A DNA stretch of 64,000 nucleotides, taken from contig NC_060259.1 in the NCBI RefSeq assembly GCF_921293095.1, positions 28,651,812 to 28,715,811 of the forward strand, read 5' to 3'. Of this stretch, positions 1 through 11,400 are shown piece after piece; position 1 is the first letter of the stretch, and each line of letters opens with the position of its first letter. The position numbers and the translations under genes are program-made. Below the pieces are notes generated by a model that saw nothing but the letters and a program-made list of their open reading frames with translations, searched no databases and was not told the origin of the DNA. The DNA is from Ischnura elegans. Taxonomy: Eukaryota > Arthropoda > Insecta > Odonata > Coenagrionidae.

Positions 1-3000
1 AAAGCGATCTTTTTCTGTGCTTAGATTCTACAGCATACCAAATCATTGCATCTTTCACTTGTTGGTATAATTTCTGTGATATTTGACGGTATATCGGGGT
101 TGTGTATAATTTATCAGTCAACAATAAGGTTTATAATGAGGAAAGAGACCTTAAAACTTATGATGGTAACGAAGGAATAAAAGGCATGCCTCTATTAATT
201 TGTGACCGTTTACGTTAATTGTGGAAGTAACGAAGTGACTTTCATTGCATTTACGTTCGTTTGCTCGTCTCATCACGGCGTCAATTTTAGTAAGTTTTTA
301 GTAAGTCAATTTAGTAAGCGCAAAAAAGAGCTGACGGGAAAATTTACACACTCATCCCGCCTTTAGCTCGATTTAACTGAACAGTTTAATTTGAAATATC
401 GCATATAAGTAGGTAAATTGATTGTACAACTACAGCTCCTAATTTTTAACCCCCTCACCGGTTAATGCCGTTGCGAAAACTCTTATCAAGCCAGCTGTTA
501 TAAATATGAAGCTCTATCTAAGTAATTATTCAACAGAAAAGATCACGTACATCTACTTAATAGACTCCATCAACAGCCTTAAGAAAAGCATCACAAGTTA
601 TGATAGAATTATTTCTTAAACATTACGTCTTCTTTCTACTGACACTGATGAATTCACTAGTTTAGATGATATTTTATGTGAAATGAGATTCACTTAGATG
701 AGATGCAAGCACGCTGAAACCTTCCCAAACGATCACCTCTATTCAGCGGCCTCCTCTATAAGTGTCCACTTTTTCTGCGGAACTGAATGTATATCCCATA
801 TTAGTCCAAGCAACCAGGACTAAAAAAGTGTCTATCTCTGAAATTGCTATGGAGAGATGATTTTTGTACGTATGAGTATTGAATATACTTCTGAACACAA
901 ATCCGAGGTTTCCCGAAAAAAATCCTCACTTTGAAACTACGTTTTTCACGAAAATATCGAAAAATACCAATGCGTTCTCAGTTTGTAAAAAAACAACCCT
1001 TTCTGGAGAAAGTAACGGAAACAGTTAATGCAAATTTAACGCCAAGCTATAATTTCCTACGAAATAGGTTCCATTAACTTTTTGTAGGAGGAACGGAAGG
1101 CAAACTTAATGACGCTTGAAAATCAGTCTCAAAACTACTTCTCCTACTTGCCACCCGTCATTACCCTACTGCCAGCGAGGCATAGTTTTCGATATTTTCA
1201 TTAAAAATACAGTTTTCCAGGTAGAATTTTCTTGGAAAACCTCGGATTGGTATTCAGCAGCTTTGAAACTACGTACAAAAATAAATGTGTCCCAAAAATT
1301 ATCTATCCATCATATTTTCACACCTGAAACTCCTAAATTCCCGGGCTTTGTAAGCAATACTAATTTCACATCTTTCCATAGACTACCTTTTTCGACGGCT
1401 AGCGCCCACTTTTTCAGGCCAATCTTTATGTGGCCAACCTCCGACATGCACTTCAAAAAAATACTATGGAATATGGTTCTTCTATTGTAACATTTTTACG
1501 GGTTAAAGAGCGTCGATGGAGGCGTACATCCTTAACTTCTGACCTTTCGTTTCCTTAGGAGCTCGAATGAAAAGACAGTCAGCCCTCCGGGGGCTGCAAC
1601 TAGCATTTAGTTTCCTGGCACTTAAATTTATGCATAAAATTAAAATTTTGAAACTCTAGGAAGACAATCATGCCAGTTTTAGGTAGTACCTTCATTTTTA
1701 ACTCATTTTTTACTGTTCCTCTCTGGAAGCCATATTGCCTAATCTCCATTCAGCGGGCACCTTCTTAAGCGTCCAATTTTCATTTACCTGTTCGTTGGCC
1801 ACTTAGGATAAGTTTTACTGCATTTAAAACACTTATTGTGAACTCTGTCAGTAAATCCCACTTCAGCTGTCGTAAATCAGCTTTCTAAAAAGCTTCATAA
1901 TTAATGTGAGAACCTATCCAGCATTGCTTCTCGAAGCTATTTTATATTATTCTGAAACCTAAGTCTCACGATTATGTCGATTAGATGGCTCCCTGTATCT
2001 CTGGTTCTTCCGTGAAAACCTGCGTACATTTTGGTACTTCCAGTGGCGGCTGGTGGATATATATCCAGGGTGTGCATTACAGAAGATGTAGGATGATGAA
2101 AAAGGGCATGAAGTTTAAATGAATGCTGCTAAATGGCACTGAATGCATTGACGGACTAGGAACCTGAGCGCAGGTAGCGTAGGTGGCAGCTACACCACTA
2201 CACTACCTGCGAGTTTACTCACCACACATGCGCGTGCGTACTCGCGTCGTTTTGAGTCTGCTCCAAGCACATACTTGAACATGGCATGCTCCCCGCTTAC
2301 CTCGTCCCGCCCGAGTACCCACAAGCGATCACATAGACCGAAAATGCGCCCGGTGCGATGTCACGGGATCGCACGTGTGTAGAGCGGTGAATTCGCAAAG
2401 GAGGTAGCCGTAGCATTTGGAGCTTCATATTTCATCCATATGTAGACAAGAGTTTTATCTATCTCGTGGTAAAGGAATACTTTTCTTTTATAATTCATTA
2501 ATGTTTGGGTGTGCACTTGCTCACATGCGTATACGTACGCGCCGCCATTGGGTACTTTTACTCTATAGGTATATTAAGAGGTTTAAGTAATTGCGCCGGC
2601 AATAATTTCCCATATTTCCTGAGACATAGAGCAATTTTATGTTCTAAGGAAACCACCTCGTCTCGATTACGCTATTTTTACCCACGCACGTACACCATTC
2701 ACATTTTCCTCCACCCCTCCTCGACGATATCTATGCCCGAGATAGGAAATGATCAAGAGCGGACTCGTGTTGCGAAAATCCACTCCAAACCAGGGATAAT
2801 ATGCTGTAATTTTTTTTCAACCGTGGGACATGATTTCGATATCCACGTCGACACTAAAATTACCGGCGATGCACAGTGGATTGAAATCGAGAAAAGATGG
2901 GGAAAGGTCAAAAATATCAAATATATTTCGTGACAGGAAGCCGAAATTTTGCAGAAACATTTTTAATGGAACATTCAATACGTACTATGACGGACATAAT

Positions 3001-4365
3001 TTAAATAAGTGCTGTGAATGATATAAGAGAGTTTAATTTGCCTTCTAAGGTGTTCATTTTGTAATGAATACTCTATAGTTTAACATTTTTATTAGTTCTC
3101 ACTCATTAATTATATATTGTTATTGTTAAACGGGGTCAAAGTTGTACTCAGAATTATCCCCAAATTCAACTTCCTCACGAATATTCAAAGTCATGCCTAA
3201 GAGTAATCTCAATTGATAAATAAATGGAATTTAAAGTTCCGTTACTTCATAAGAGCGTTTTTTATTTCTTATTTTTTTTACAGCAAACTAGCTTTATGGC
3301 AGTTTTTTACCAAAGATATTAATAAAATATTAAATAACTTTTGGTCACGTTTTGTATATGCGTAAAGAAAAAGTTATTTGCATAGCCGAGCGTCACGAGC
3401 TTATGTCGGAATAGTGTCAAAGCTTCCCGTGTTCTTATCCCATGCGTAGTCGAGCAAGCATTAGCGACGCCGAGTTTAAGATCAGTTTTTTGATCGCGCG
3501 GTGTTTTTTGGTCCAAGGCATAGCAGCCGCATCTTTATCTTAACATTTTTATCTGTTAATTCAATCAAAAATTTTCCTGTCGCGATTTTATTATAGTTAT
3601 TGCTTGAGTTATTATTGTACCTGTAATTGTATTATTTTACATCAAAGTTAGTACTTTATATGCAACTTAAGTTATCCGCTTTTATTTATCACTTTCCCAA
3701 ACACTGGAAACAGAATTTTAAACTTTCACCTCGGGATTTTTGTCTTCTCACTGGAAGCATAATTTTAACCATTATTGTGAATTATATCAGAGAAAGTTTA
3801 TTTACCTTCAAAGGTGTTTGATTACGTAATATATACTTGGAACACGGGGGCTTTAATGCATCTCAAATGGCTCTTAAACTATTAACTCTCTTCTCAGGAT
3901 ATCCACACTTCAGATCACTGTCATTATTATTCATGGCCAAAAGATTATTTATATTCGTACCAATTTATTTACCTTTCTTCATGTTCACAAAATATGCTTT
4001 GCTATTGCCCGAAAGAGTTTTCGCTGCGGTCTTTTCTAGGGTTAGCAGCCGTGTTAATGGGCACATAATTCCCAACGTTTCGGTTTAGGATCACTTAGCA
4101 GTGTCGTCGTGCATAATTTTAGGCAAGGGCCGTAACATTGGAAAACATTCACCCATTGACCTGCCTCGAAATCCTTACGAATCATACACCAGGAAAGCAA
4201 AAACCTGTGCTTCATCGTAAGTACGTCAATACCTAACAATTTCTCGGTAATACCGGGAAGATGGATTAAAGTTTTGTATAATTTTTATCCATCTTAGAAA
4301 CGAGAAGATAAGGTTTCAAAAAAATTACACCGAAATTGAGCGAGACGCCTCCAGGTAGGAAGATA
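1..4365. other. Intergenic DNA upstream of the PLC gene, no gene recognised
   Basis: Open frames here (longest 142 codons at 2505-2933) match no family I know and lack coding-like composition. Weak structure only: a direct repeat (3011-3072 and 3776-3836, 'gtgaat.atatcagaga...ttcaaaggtgtt'), a diverged repeat (about 738-770 and 1748-1785), and partial inverted symmetry around 900-1260 (AATCCGAGGTTT / AAACCTCGGATT). A single hAT-like end CAGTGGCGGCTGGTGG at 2041-2056 has no visible partner. Confidence 0.5.
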
Positions 4366-4640
4366 ACATCGAGTGGACGAGCCACAGATGAAGCCATTTG
4401 CGCTAAATGGAAGGGTAGGGTAGGAGGGTGGAGAGAAACCCGGTGTCGGAATTAGTCTACACTTAGCATAAGGTGTCAAGGGGTTTACATCCCATCCGAC
4501 GGACGGAATGCTGTACTTGAAAATACCCTCCACATAACACTCATGCAGGGATCGGATTAGGTACCTCTGAAATGTGTTCACTACAACGTAAGCCCGGGTC
4601 CACAGGGTGGGAAGCAAGTACTTGAACCACTCATGGGTGG
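4366..4640 (-). repeat. tRNA-derived SINE, family A, old copy
   Basis: Minus-strand copy of the family best seen at 9757-10058. It shares the 'gagagaaacccggtgtcgg' and 'catcccatccgacggacgga' blocks and a decayed tRNA-like head (gcccgggtccacagggtgggaagc). The head end is badly diverged, so the right border is approximate. It is followed by a C/G-rich run at 4670-4690. Confidence 0.7.
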
Positions 4641-4879
4641 AGTTTTAGGGGACCACGAGGAGCCTGCCCCCCCCCCCCCTCCGCCCGCCCCCAACTTAAA
4701 TGGTAATTTGTCCGAAAAAAGTACAAAACCTGTGCACTCAATAATTATGAAAATAAAAATCAAAATTTTAAATAAATTTTAGTCCTAAAATGTTTAGTAC
4801 TAAAATTCTACTTTCGGAGGCTAATTTCAACAAATTTTCCAGGAACACTTAGGGGCTATAGAACACCGTTTCACTGGGG

Positions 4880-5156
4880 CAGGCGCGCAGCTAGGAATTA
4901 AGGCTGGGGGGGTTTAGGTGCAACTAATACCTGGGTGTGTGGGAGTGTGGAATACCCACCCGGATAAGCGGTAGGTGCGAGATTAATAAATTGCGGAATT
5001 TTAAGATAAATGGTTCAAAATGGTGAGTTTTACGGCTTTCTGAGGGATATTTTATTAAACCTTACACTATTCTATTAGTAATATCAATACAATTTAAAAT
5101 TTTCTCTGAGCTCGGGAGGGGTTTTATCCCCCAAAACCCCCCTCGCTGCGCCACTG
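4880..5156 (+). mobile_element. hAT-type MITE, family M1
   Basis: 277 bp, ends CAGGCGCGCAGCTAGG...CCTCGCTGCGCCACTG, flanked on both sides by a perfect 8-bp duplication CACTGGGG (4872-4879 and 5157-5164). Such ends and duplication length are typical of the hAT superfamily. Non-coding, with a G-run near each end. Confidence 0.85.
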
Positions 5157-5366
5157 CACTGGGGACTCCCCTAAAACCCTTGAAGAATTGCTGGCCCCCC
5201 AACATAAAACTCTAAACTTCGCCAATGTAACCACCACATAAACCCAATCCCAAACGCCATCGAAATTATTAAAAAGGCAACAACTCCTCGGAGTGCCGTG
5301 CTCTGCTTACGGCATCATTGCTGTGCGAGTGTAACTGTCAATCCTCGCTACGAAGCAGTTTTTCTT

Positions 5367-5665
5367 GTTTGGTATTTGGCGGAGGCGACCGACAGCTAAG
5401 GTTATTTGCGCCATGAGGGAAGGGTATGGAAAGAAGGGTGGAGAGAAACCCGGCGTCGGCATGAGCCTGCTATTAACGAAAGGCGCCAAGGGGACCACGG
5501 CTTAACGTCCCATCCGACGGACGGAGTGTTGCGCTTGAAATCTCCTCCACACAACATTTAAGCAGAGATCAGGCAGTCTGAAAATTCTCTGCACCGACGG
5601 GATTTCAACCCAAGCCCGCCGGGTGGGAAACTAACATTCTAGCCACCACACCAACCTGATCCCCC
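5367..5665 (-). repeat. tRNA-derived SINE, family A, with target duplication
   Basis: Nearly full copy in minus orientation. Reading the minus strand: tRNA-like head with a B-box-like gggttgaaatcccg, a conserved body, and a tail ending 'gccgccaaatacc'. It is flanked by a 12-bp duplication GCAGTTTTTCTT (5355-5366 and 5666-5677), the mark of LINE-driven insertion. No open frame. Confidence 0.85.
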
Positions 5666-5677
5666 GCAGTTTTTCTT

Positions 5678-6216
5678 ACTGGTCGTATTAGACAGTGGTG
5701 TCATGGTGCCGAAACGAGCCGGAACTCCGTTCCGGCGCTGGTTAACAAAAGACATGACAGTCAAACAACAGTTTTATCAATTTTGTTGATTCAAATTTTA
5801 TAATATATACATTCGTAACCAAAACAAAAAATTTATTAGGAAAATTTAAATAATGACTTGTATTTAAAAAAAACACACACACAGTAATATTTCACTTCTA
5901 AAGAAAGTTAAGGCGCTGCTTATTTTGCCATGACGTCACTCGTAGTAGATCGAATTGGGAGTAATCTTACATTTTCAAAGACGCTGCGATAATATTTAAT
6001 CGCTGCTAAGAGAGAGCGAGTTTCTCTCCATGCCTTCTTATTTGCTCTCACCGATGTCTCAATAGACGTGAACGAACGCGCTGCCGGTCGCCTCCTCCTG
6101 TAATTACCTACCTACGCTATTTTCCCTTCAAACTGCTCCGAAAAGAGTTAATTTAAAACAAATTTATGGCTAAACGGTATAATGTATCCCGTAAATTTTC
6201 CTGTTATCATCGAAGA
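5678..6216. other. Intergenic DNA, nothing recognised
   Basis: AT-rich with a short (AC)n stretch near 5872-5882. No coding potential or repeat family was seen. Confidence 0.5.
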
Positions 6217-6224
6217 ATCCTATC

Positions 6225-6421
6225 CAGGGGCGGATCCAGGATTTTTTTCTGGGAGGGGCACAAGCAAGGCCGTATCCAGGATTTTGTTCTGGGTGGGGCA
6301 CAAGGATACCTCGCAATACAAAACGAATGCAATGATAATGGGACCGTATTAAAAATCTTGCATATTTTTGAGGGTCTGGGGGGGGCACGTGCCCCGTGCC
6401 CCCCCCCTGGATCCGCCTATG
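6225..6421. mobile_element. hAT-type MITE, family M2
   Basis: 197 bp. Ends CAGGGGCGGATCCAGG and its near-complement CATAGGCGGATCCAGG (14 of 16), flanked by the perfect 8-bp duplication ATCCTATC (6217-6224 and 6422-6429). The left end is partly repeated inside (6271-6295). Confidence 0.9.
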
Positions 6422-6429
6422 ATCCTATC

Positions 6430-7661
6430 CGTGATATTATATCGAAGCAACGAAAAGCTTTGAAGTAAGTTTATATTTTGAATGTTGCGTTTTTGAATGA
6501 TGGCGCATCACTGCTTCTCGACGGTCTTCTTTCTTGACCAATTACCTCTTTTTAGTGCACGCTATCTTCCCGAAAATGTCAGACTACTCAGAGTAACCCT
6601 TGTCAGTATTTGCCTGTATCTGAAATATATAAAGGTATTTTCTCATTGGTAAAATTTTGACGTTTTAGATACAGGTTAATATTCGCGAGGGTTTTTCTCA
6701 CTACACTGTAAAAATTTGAAGATAATAGCGTAATTTACAATACGTGAAAAAAAGACAAAAGACAATCTGGAGCGATAGGTCTTGTTAAGAGGACGCACTA
6801 TTCTCTATTGAACATTATTTTTTCGTGCCGTATTTTTCGTTTTAAACTGAAGCTATCGCATGAAAATTTTCAGAGTAGACTTATGATAGCATTTGCCAGT
6901 ATCTAAAAAATGCATCACTATAATCTCATATTTAAAATGCAATAAGGGATATGTTCATGCTTGAGATAAAGGAAAATCTAGGCTCTAGTGAGCTATGTAG
7001 GGGCTGAAAACCCCCCGAGATGTGTTTTAGATACAGTTCTCAGCGGATCCCCTCCAACTGAACCCCCCGTAATATTCCCCATCTCCAGGTGAACCCCAGT
7101 AGTGGGCAGGCGCCCCACCGTAATTTCTGGAAGAATTGGGAAGATGGTATTATTTTAAGGTGGCAGTCCAACTTTTTATTTCACCGGATTAGCAAAAAAT
7201 GTTGAAAAAAGAATGGATGAGTATCTGAAAGCCGCTTGTCTACTCTTATCAGACCTCAGACGCATTAATTTTGCAGGGTATTGCATACTCCAAGCGCAAA
7301 AGTATGGAATGCACAAACAAATATTGAACTCCCCCAAAACAACAATGTTAATCCGCTCCTGTTAGATTGCCACACTACCAACTGTGGCAATATTTTGTGG
7401 AGCTGTGCGACAGGTAACATAATGTAGAATTTGAGTTTTTCCTGGCGTACTTCTAGTCTGAAGGAATAGTGCCCGGTGGAAACCCAAGAATTATTCCTTC
7501 GATTCTAACCCTGAAGACGATGGCAGACTCGGCACCCGAAATTTTTAGACGAATTACCCAAAACCGCACCCGTTATGAGACCCGGGAATTATTTCATCAG
7601 AGGTAACATAATATCATGATATTAGCTGTCACAAAAGTCAAGGTAAACCCCAAGTGATACA
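6430..7661. other. Intergenic DNA, nothing recognised
   Basis: No gene seen. It contains a short perfect inverted pair at 7369-7388 (TTGCCACA...TGTGGCAA) and C-rich patches near 7000-7130. Unique-looking otherwise. Confidence 0.45.
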
Positions 7662-7669
7662 CCACCCAC

Positions 7670-7967
7670 CAGTGGCGCAGCGAGGGGGGGTTTTGGGGGT
7701 TAAAACCTCCCCAGAGCTCAGAGAAATTTTGAAGTTTAATCCATTTTACTTAATTGGATTGATATTACTGATGGAATAGTGTAAGGATTAATGAAATATC
7801 CCTCAAAAATCCGTAAAACTCACCATTTTGAACCGTTTATCTTAAAATTCCGCAATTTATTAATATCGCACCTATCGCTTATCCTGTTGGGTATTCCACA
7901 CCCCCCACACACCCCGGTATTAGTTGCACCTAAACCCCCCCAGCCTTAATTCCTAGCTTCGCCCCTG
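7670..7967. mobile_element. hAT-type MITE, family M1
   Basis: 298 bp, reverse orientation relative to 4880-5156. Ends CAGTGGCGCAGCGAGG...TCGCCCCTG; perfect 8-bp duplication CCACCCAC (7662-7669 and 7968-7975). It lies just upstream of the probable PLC promoter. Confidence 0.88.
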
Positions 7968-8085
7968 CCACCCACTATGCCTACATATCCTGGTTACGGC
8001 CATGAGGAAAATGATTATAAGGCCTCATGAACAGGCCCTAACATTTTTCAGATACGTTTTTTTTTTCAGATAAGTTTTGAACAAG

Positions 8086-8354
8086 TGATACGCCACGAAA
8101 AGGACGAGATACGATCGGTCGATCAAGAGCGATATGTCCCCTTAATCCGTGACTGAAGATGTGCATTCGTGGGCGGTAGATATTTGGACGCAGGTATGAA
8201 ATTAGCCACGTGCACACGTGCCTCAGCCGTGTTCCGTGAATTAAGGTCGGTCAGCGCCCCGTCAATTATCAGAAGTGTCCATTGGCGATAGTGTCGAGGC
8301 CGCGATAAGAGCGACAGTTGCGGCCAAACATTGAGTCGAGATTGTTTGTTGGGT
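8086..8354 (+). promoter_or_regulatory. CpG-rich probable promoter/5' UTR of the PLC-delta gene
   Basis: This stretch is clearly richer in G+C and CpG than its surroundings and lies between the right flank of a MITE (ends 7967) and the proposed start codon at 8355. It has an in-frame stop (TAG at 8289) upstream of the ATG. I could not place a TATA box or a firm transcription start. The assignment rests on position and composition only. Confidence 0.35.
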
Positions 8355-8463
8355 ATGGATGCGGAGGAGAAGTACTCCACGCTCCGCAAAAGCATCCGGT
8401 GGAGGAATTTCGCAATCTCTAAGACGCCGAAGATCATCAGGCTGTCTCAAGACGTGGTATCAG
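8355..8463 (+). CDS. PLC-delta exon 1 (inferred N-terminal exon)
   Basis: Encodes residues 1-36 plus one base, starting [15 protein letters not shown] 8355 is the first start after the in-frame stop at 8289. The exon ends TCAG|gtaggc, phase 1, which matches the exon 2 acceptor at 12179 that needs two bases. Vertebrate PLC-delta also has a short poorly conserved leader before the PH domain. An alternative donor at 8457 (GTG|gtatca, phase 0) would pair with an alternative acceptor at 12187. Codons look coding (G+C-rich third positions), but no conserved domain confirms it. Confidence 0.55.
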
Positions 8464-11400
8464 GTAGGCGGAGACGAGGGCGCGTGATTCGTGGCGAAAT
8501 CGGTGCGATAAGGAAGGCGTTGTCCATTAAGACATCGCCTTACATCACTTATCCGTCAACTGATTGAGCAGGCTCTTAGATGACATCCATGGGAGCAGGG
8601 CCGGATTGAGGATGTGGGTGGCCCAGGGCAGGGGCGCAGCTAGGAATTGAGGCTGGGGGGGGGGGGGGGATTTAGGTGCAACTAATACCGGTGTGTGTGG
8701 GGGTATGGAGTACCCACCAGGATAAGCGGTAGGTGCGAAATTATTAAATTGCGGAATTTTATGATAAATGTTTCAATATGGTGAGTTTAACGGCTTTCTG
8801 AGAGATATTTTATTAATTCTTACACTATTCTATTAGTAATATCAATCCAATTAGATAAAATGGATTAAACTTAAAAATTCCTCTGAGCTCTGGGGTGGGG
8901 CTTATCCCCCAACCCTCCCCACCCTCGCTGCGCCACTGGCCTAGGGCTCGCTTTGGTGGAAGGCCCACTATTCCAAGGCGTTGCAATTTGTAACGCAATG
9001 ACAGGAAATACAAGTAACACAATTTTCAGCTATAAGTATTTATTAAAGTCAATGTTGACGACTACATTTTAACCAGAAAACAACCCAGCTTCACTTAGAA
9101 GCCCCTCACACTTGATGTTTTTTTTTGTTTTTCCGATTTTGTGAGCTTTGCCTCGATATTGGTGTAAGACTTATTCTTGGTGGGTGGCCCAGGGCTCGGG
9201 CCACTTGGCCCCCCCCTTGATCTGGCCCTGCATGGAAGAACCTTGGATCGGCATGTCTCAGTCCTGAGGCTGCCCCCCTCCGGTGGAATGAGAAAGCACA
9301 TGCATAATTCAGGATTCTGGTTGGTGGGCTGGCTTCCCACTTTGTGGGCCCGGGTTCAAAATCCAGGGGTATTGGAGATTTTATCAGAGACTGCCCGATC
9401 TGTGCTTGGCTGCTTTATGGAGTGTCCTTCAAGCTTCAAGCAGTCTGTCCGTCAGATGGGATGTTGGGCCGGTTTCCCCTTCCCCATAAAATTTTCAGGT
9501 AGAATATTTATCAGGATTCAGCTAAATCTAGCCAGATTTAGAAGGAACATACTAGAATTCAGAAATATTCAGCCAGAAACAGTATGTAGTTGGAGTAAAC
9601 GAGCAAAGATAACACAAAAACGTTCCACAATCAACAGTTTAATCTCTTTCAAAGTTTATGAATGACGTTTTGAACAACATTTTTGGAGATGTATCGACGT
9701 TTTTCATTCAATGCCATCCATAATATTTTCAAAAGAGGTGCCAAAGACTAAGTTCGCTGGGGATCGGGTTGGTGTGGTAGCTAGAGTGTTGGCTTTCCAC
9801 ACTGTGGGCCCGGGTTCAAATCCTGGCGGTGGCAGAAAATTTTCAGAGACTGCCCTATCCCTGCTTGAATGTTGTTTGGAGAACATTTCAAGCGCAAAAC
9901 TCCGTCCGTCGGATGTGACGTTAAGCCGTGGTCCCCTTGGTGCCTTTCGTTAGGAGCAGGCTAATGCCGACGTCGGGTTTCTCTCCACCCTTCCTTACCT
10001 AACCTTTCCTCATGGCACAAATGACCTAAGCTGTCGGTCACCTCCTCGAAATACCATAACTAAGTCCGAAAATAATCTGGGTAAGGTACCCAAAAAAATG
10101 TTCCATGATCAAGAGTTTAATCGCTTTCAAAGTTCATGAATCGAGTTTTAAACAACATTTTTGGAGATGCAGCTATATCCCACTGGAGGTGTCCAATTTA
10201 TAGCTGGAAGTTTTACTAGGGTTGGCACTTTTCGTTAATAGCATACTTATACTGATGCCGGGTTTCTCTCCAATCTTCCCGATGGCTTGCCACTCGCATC
10301 CTACACATCTCCCAATATAATTCATCCTCCACACCCAGACCAGACGGCTCGCACAATAAGCTTGCGTCCTTATTCCTACCAATTAGCTAATTTAACTCTT
10401 CAATCTCACAATCAATCAAGCGATGCCCTGATGTGACTCCATGGATTTTTTTCCAGAAAAGAAATTTCATACCTCTTCCTTCAAATTGAGCTGTCACATC
10501 AATTGCAACATCCTTACCGATGTCATACTATCAACTATTTTCTAATATTTAAACCATTTTAAAAAAAATAAATACCTTTATTATGAATTGCTAAACTACA
10601 CTTCTGAAGTTGCTTAAAATAATGTCATTTTAAATGTTTTAGCGATATTTATTGATATTGGGGCTGCAGGCCTTACTGCACTGTCTTGATGGTATGCAAT
10701 TCCTCAAAACCACAATTTTTAAATTATAGATAGATATGTCTGATCCCATCAATTTTCAGATGAGAATTTTTCCTGAAGGATAGCCAAGATGTTATGCTCA
10801 TTACTGGGATATTCCTTCATTGAGCTTGTCTTTGCAAAAATTGAATTGTGAAACACTTTGGTAATTAAAAAAACTAATATATTTCCTCCAGTTCTCTCAA
10901 CCTCATTGACACAGTGTTTTCCAACTGTCCTGCTTAAGGTGCTGTCTTTGTAAGTTCCATGACATAAACTCAATTTTAGCTAGCTTTTGTTCAACAAAAA
11001 GAAATGGACAATTATTGCAAGAAGAGGAAGCATTGTGAAATATGGATGGATTTGCTGAAAGCTTGGGGTTATGATTTGAATCTTATCGACAGGCCTCTGG
11101 TTTGATTTCGCCTTCAAACTTGAGAAATCATCATCAATCTTGCATGCATCAATTCAGTAGTTAAATTATTTTTTCAAATTCCCAATATAATGTGTTGCAT
11201 TAGGCCTTGGGACTAAAATCTATTCTGAGAATGAAATCATTTGTTGAATGAAATAATTATCTTGAAACACAAAAATAAATCTACCTAGGCAAATTATGAT
11301 TTTACAAGATACCATCATCAGGGGCTAAATTTATCTTTTCTATATTTTAGGGTCTAGGTTTTTTTTAATATTTATTATATTTCGTAGAAGTAATATTGAC

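Noticed and set aside
2041..2056. hAT-like end CAGTGGCGGCTGGTGG
   Set aside because: No matching opposite end or 8-bp duplication was found nearby, so no element is called.
2505..2933. 142-codon plus-strand open frame
   Set aside because: No recognisable domain, composition like the flanks, and no splice or promoter context; treated as a chance frame.
9759..9840. Possible tRNA genes at SINE heads (also 21131, 22840, 5590)
   Set aside because: They have B boxes but no intact acceptor stem or cloverleaf, and each continues into the shared SINE body.
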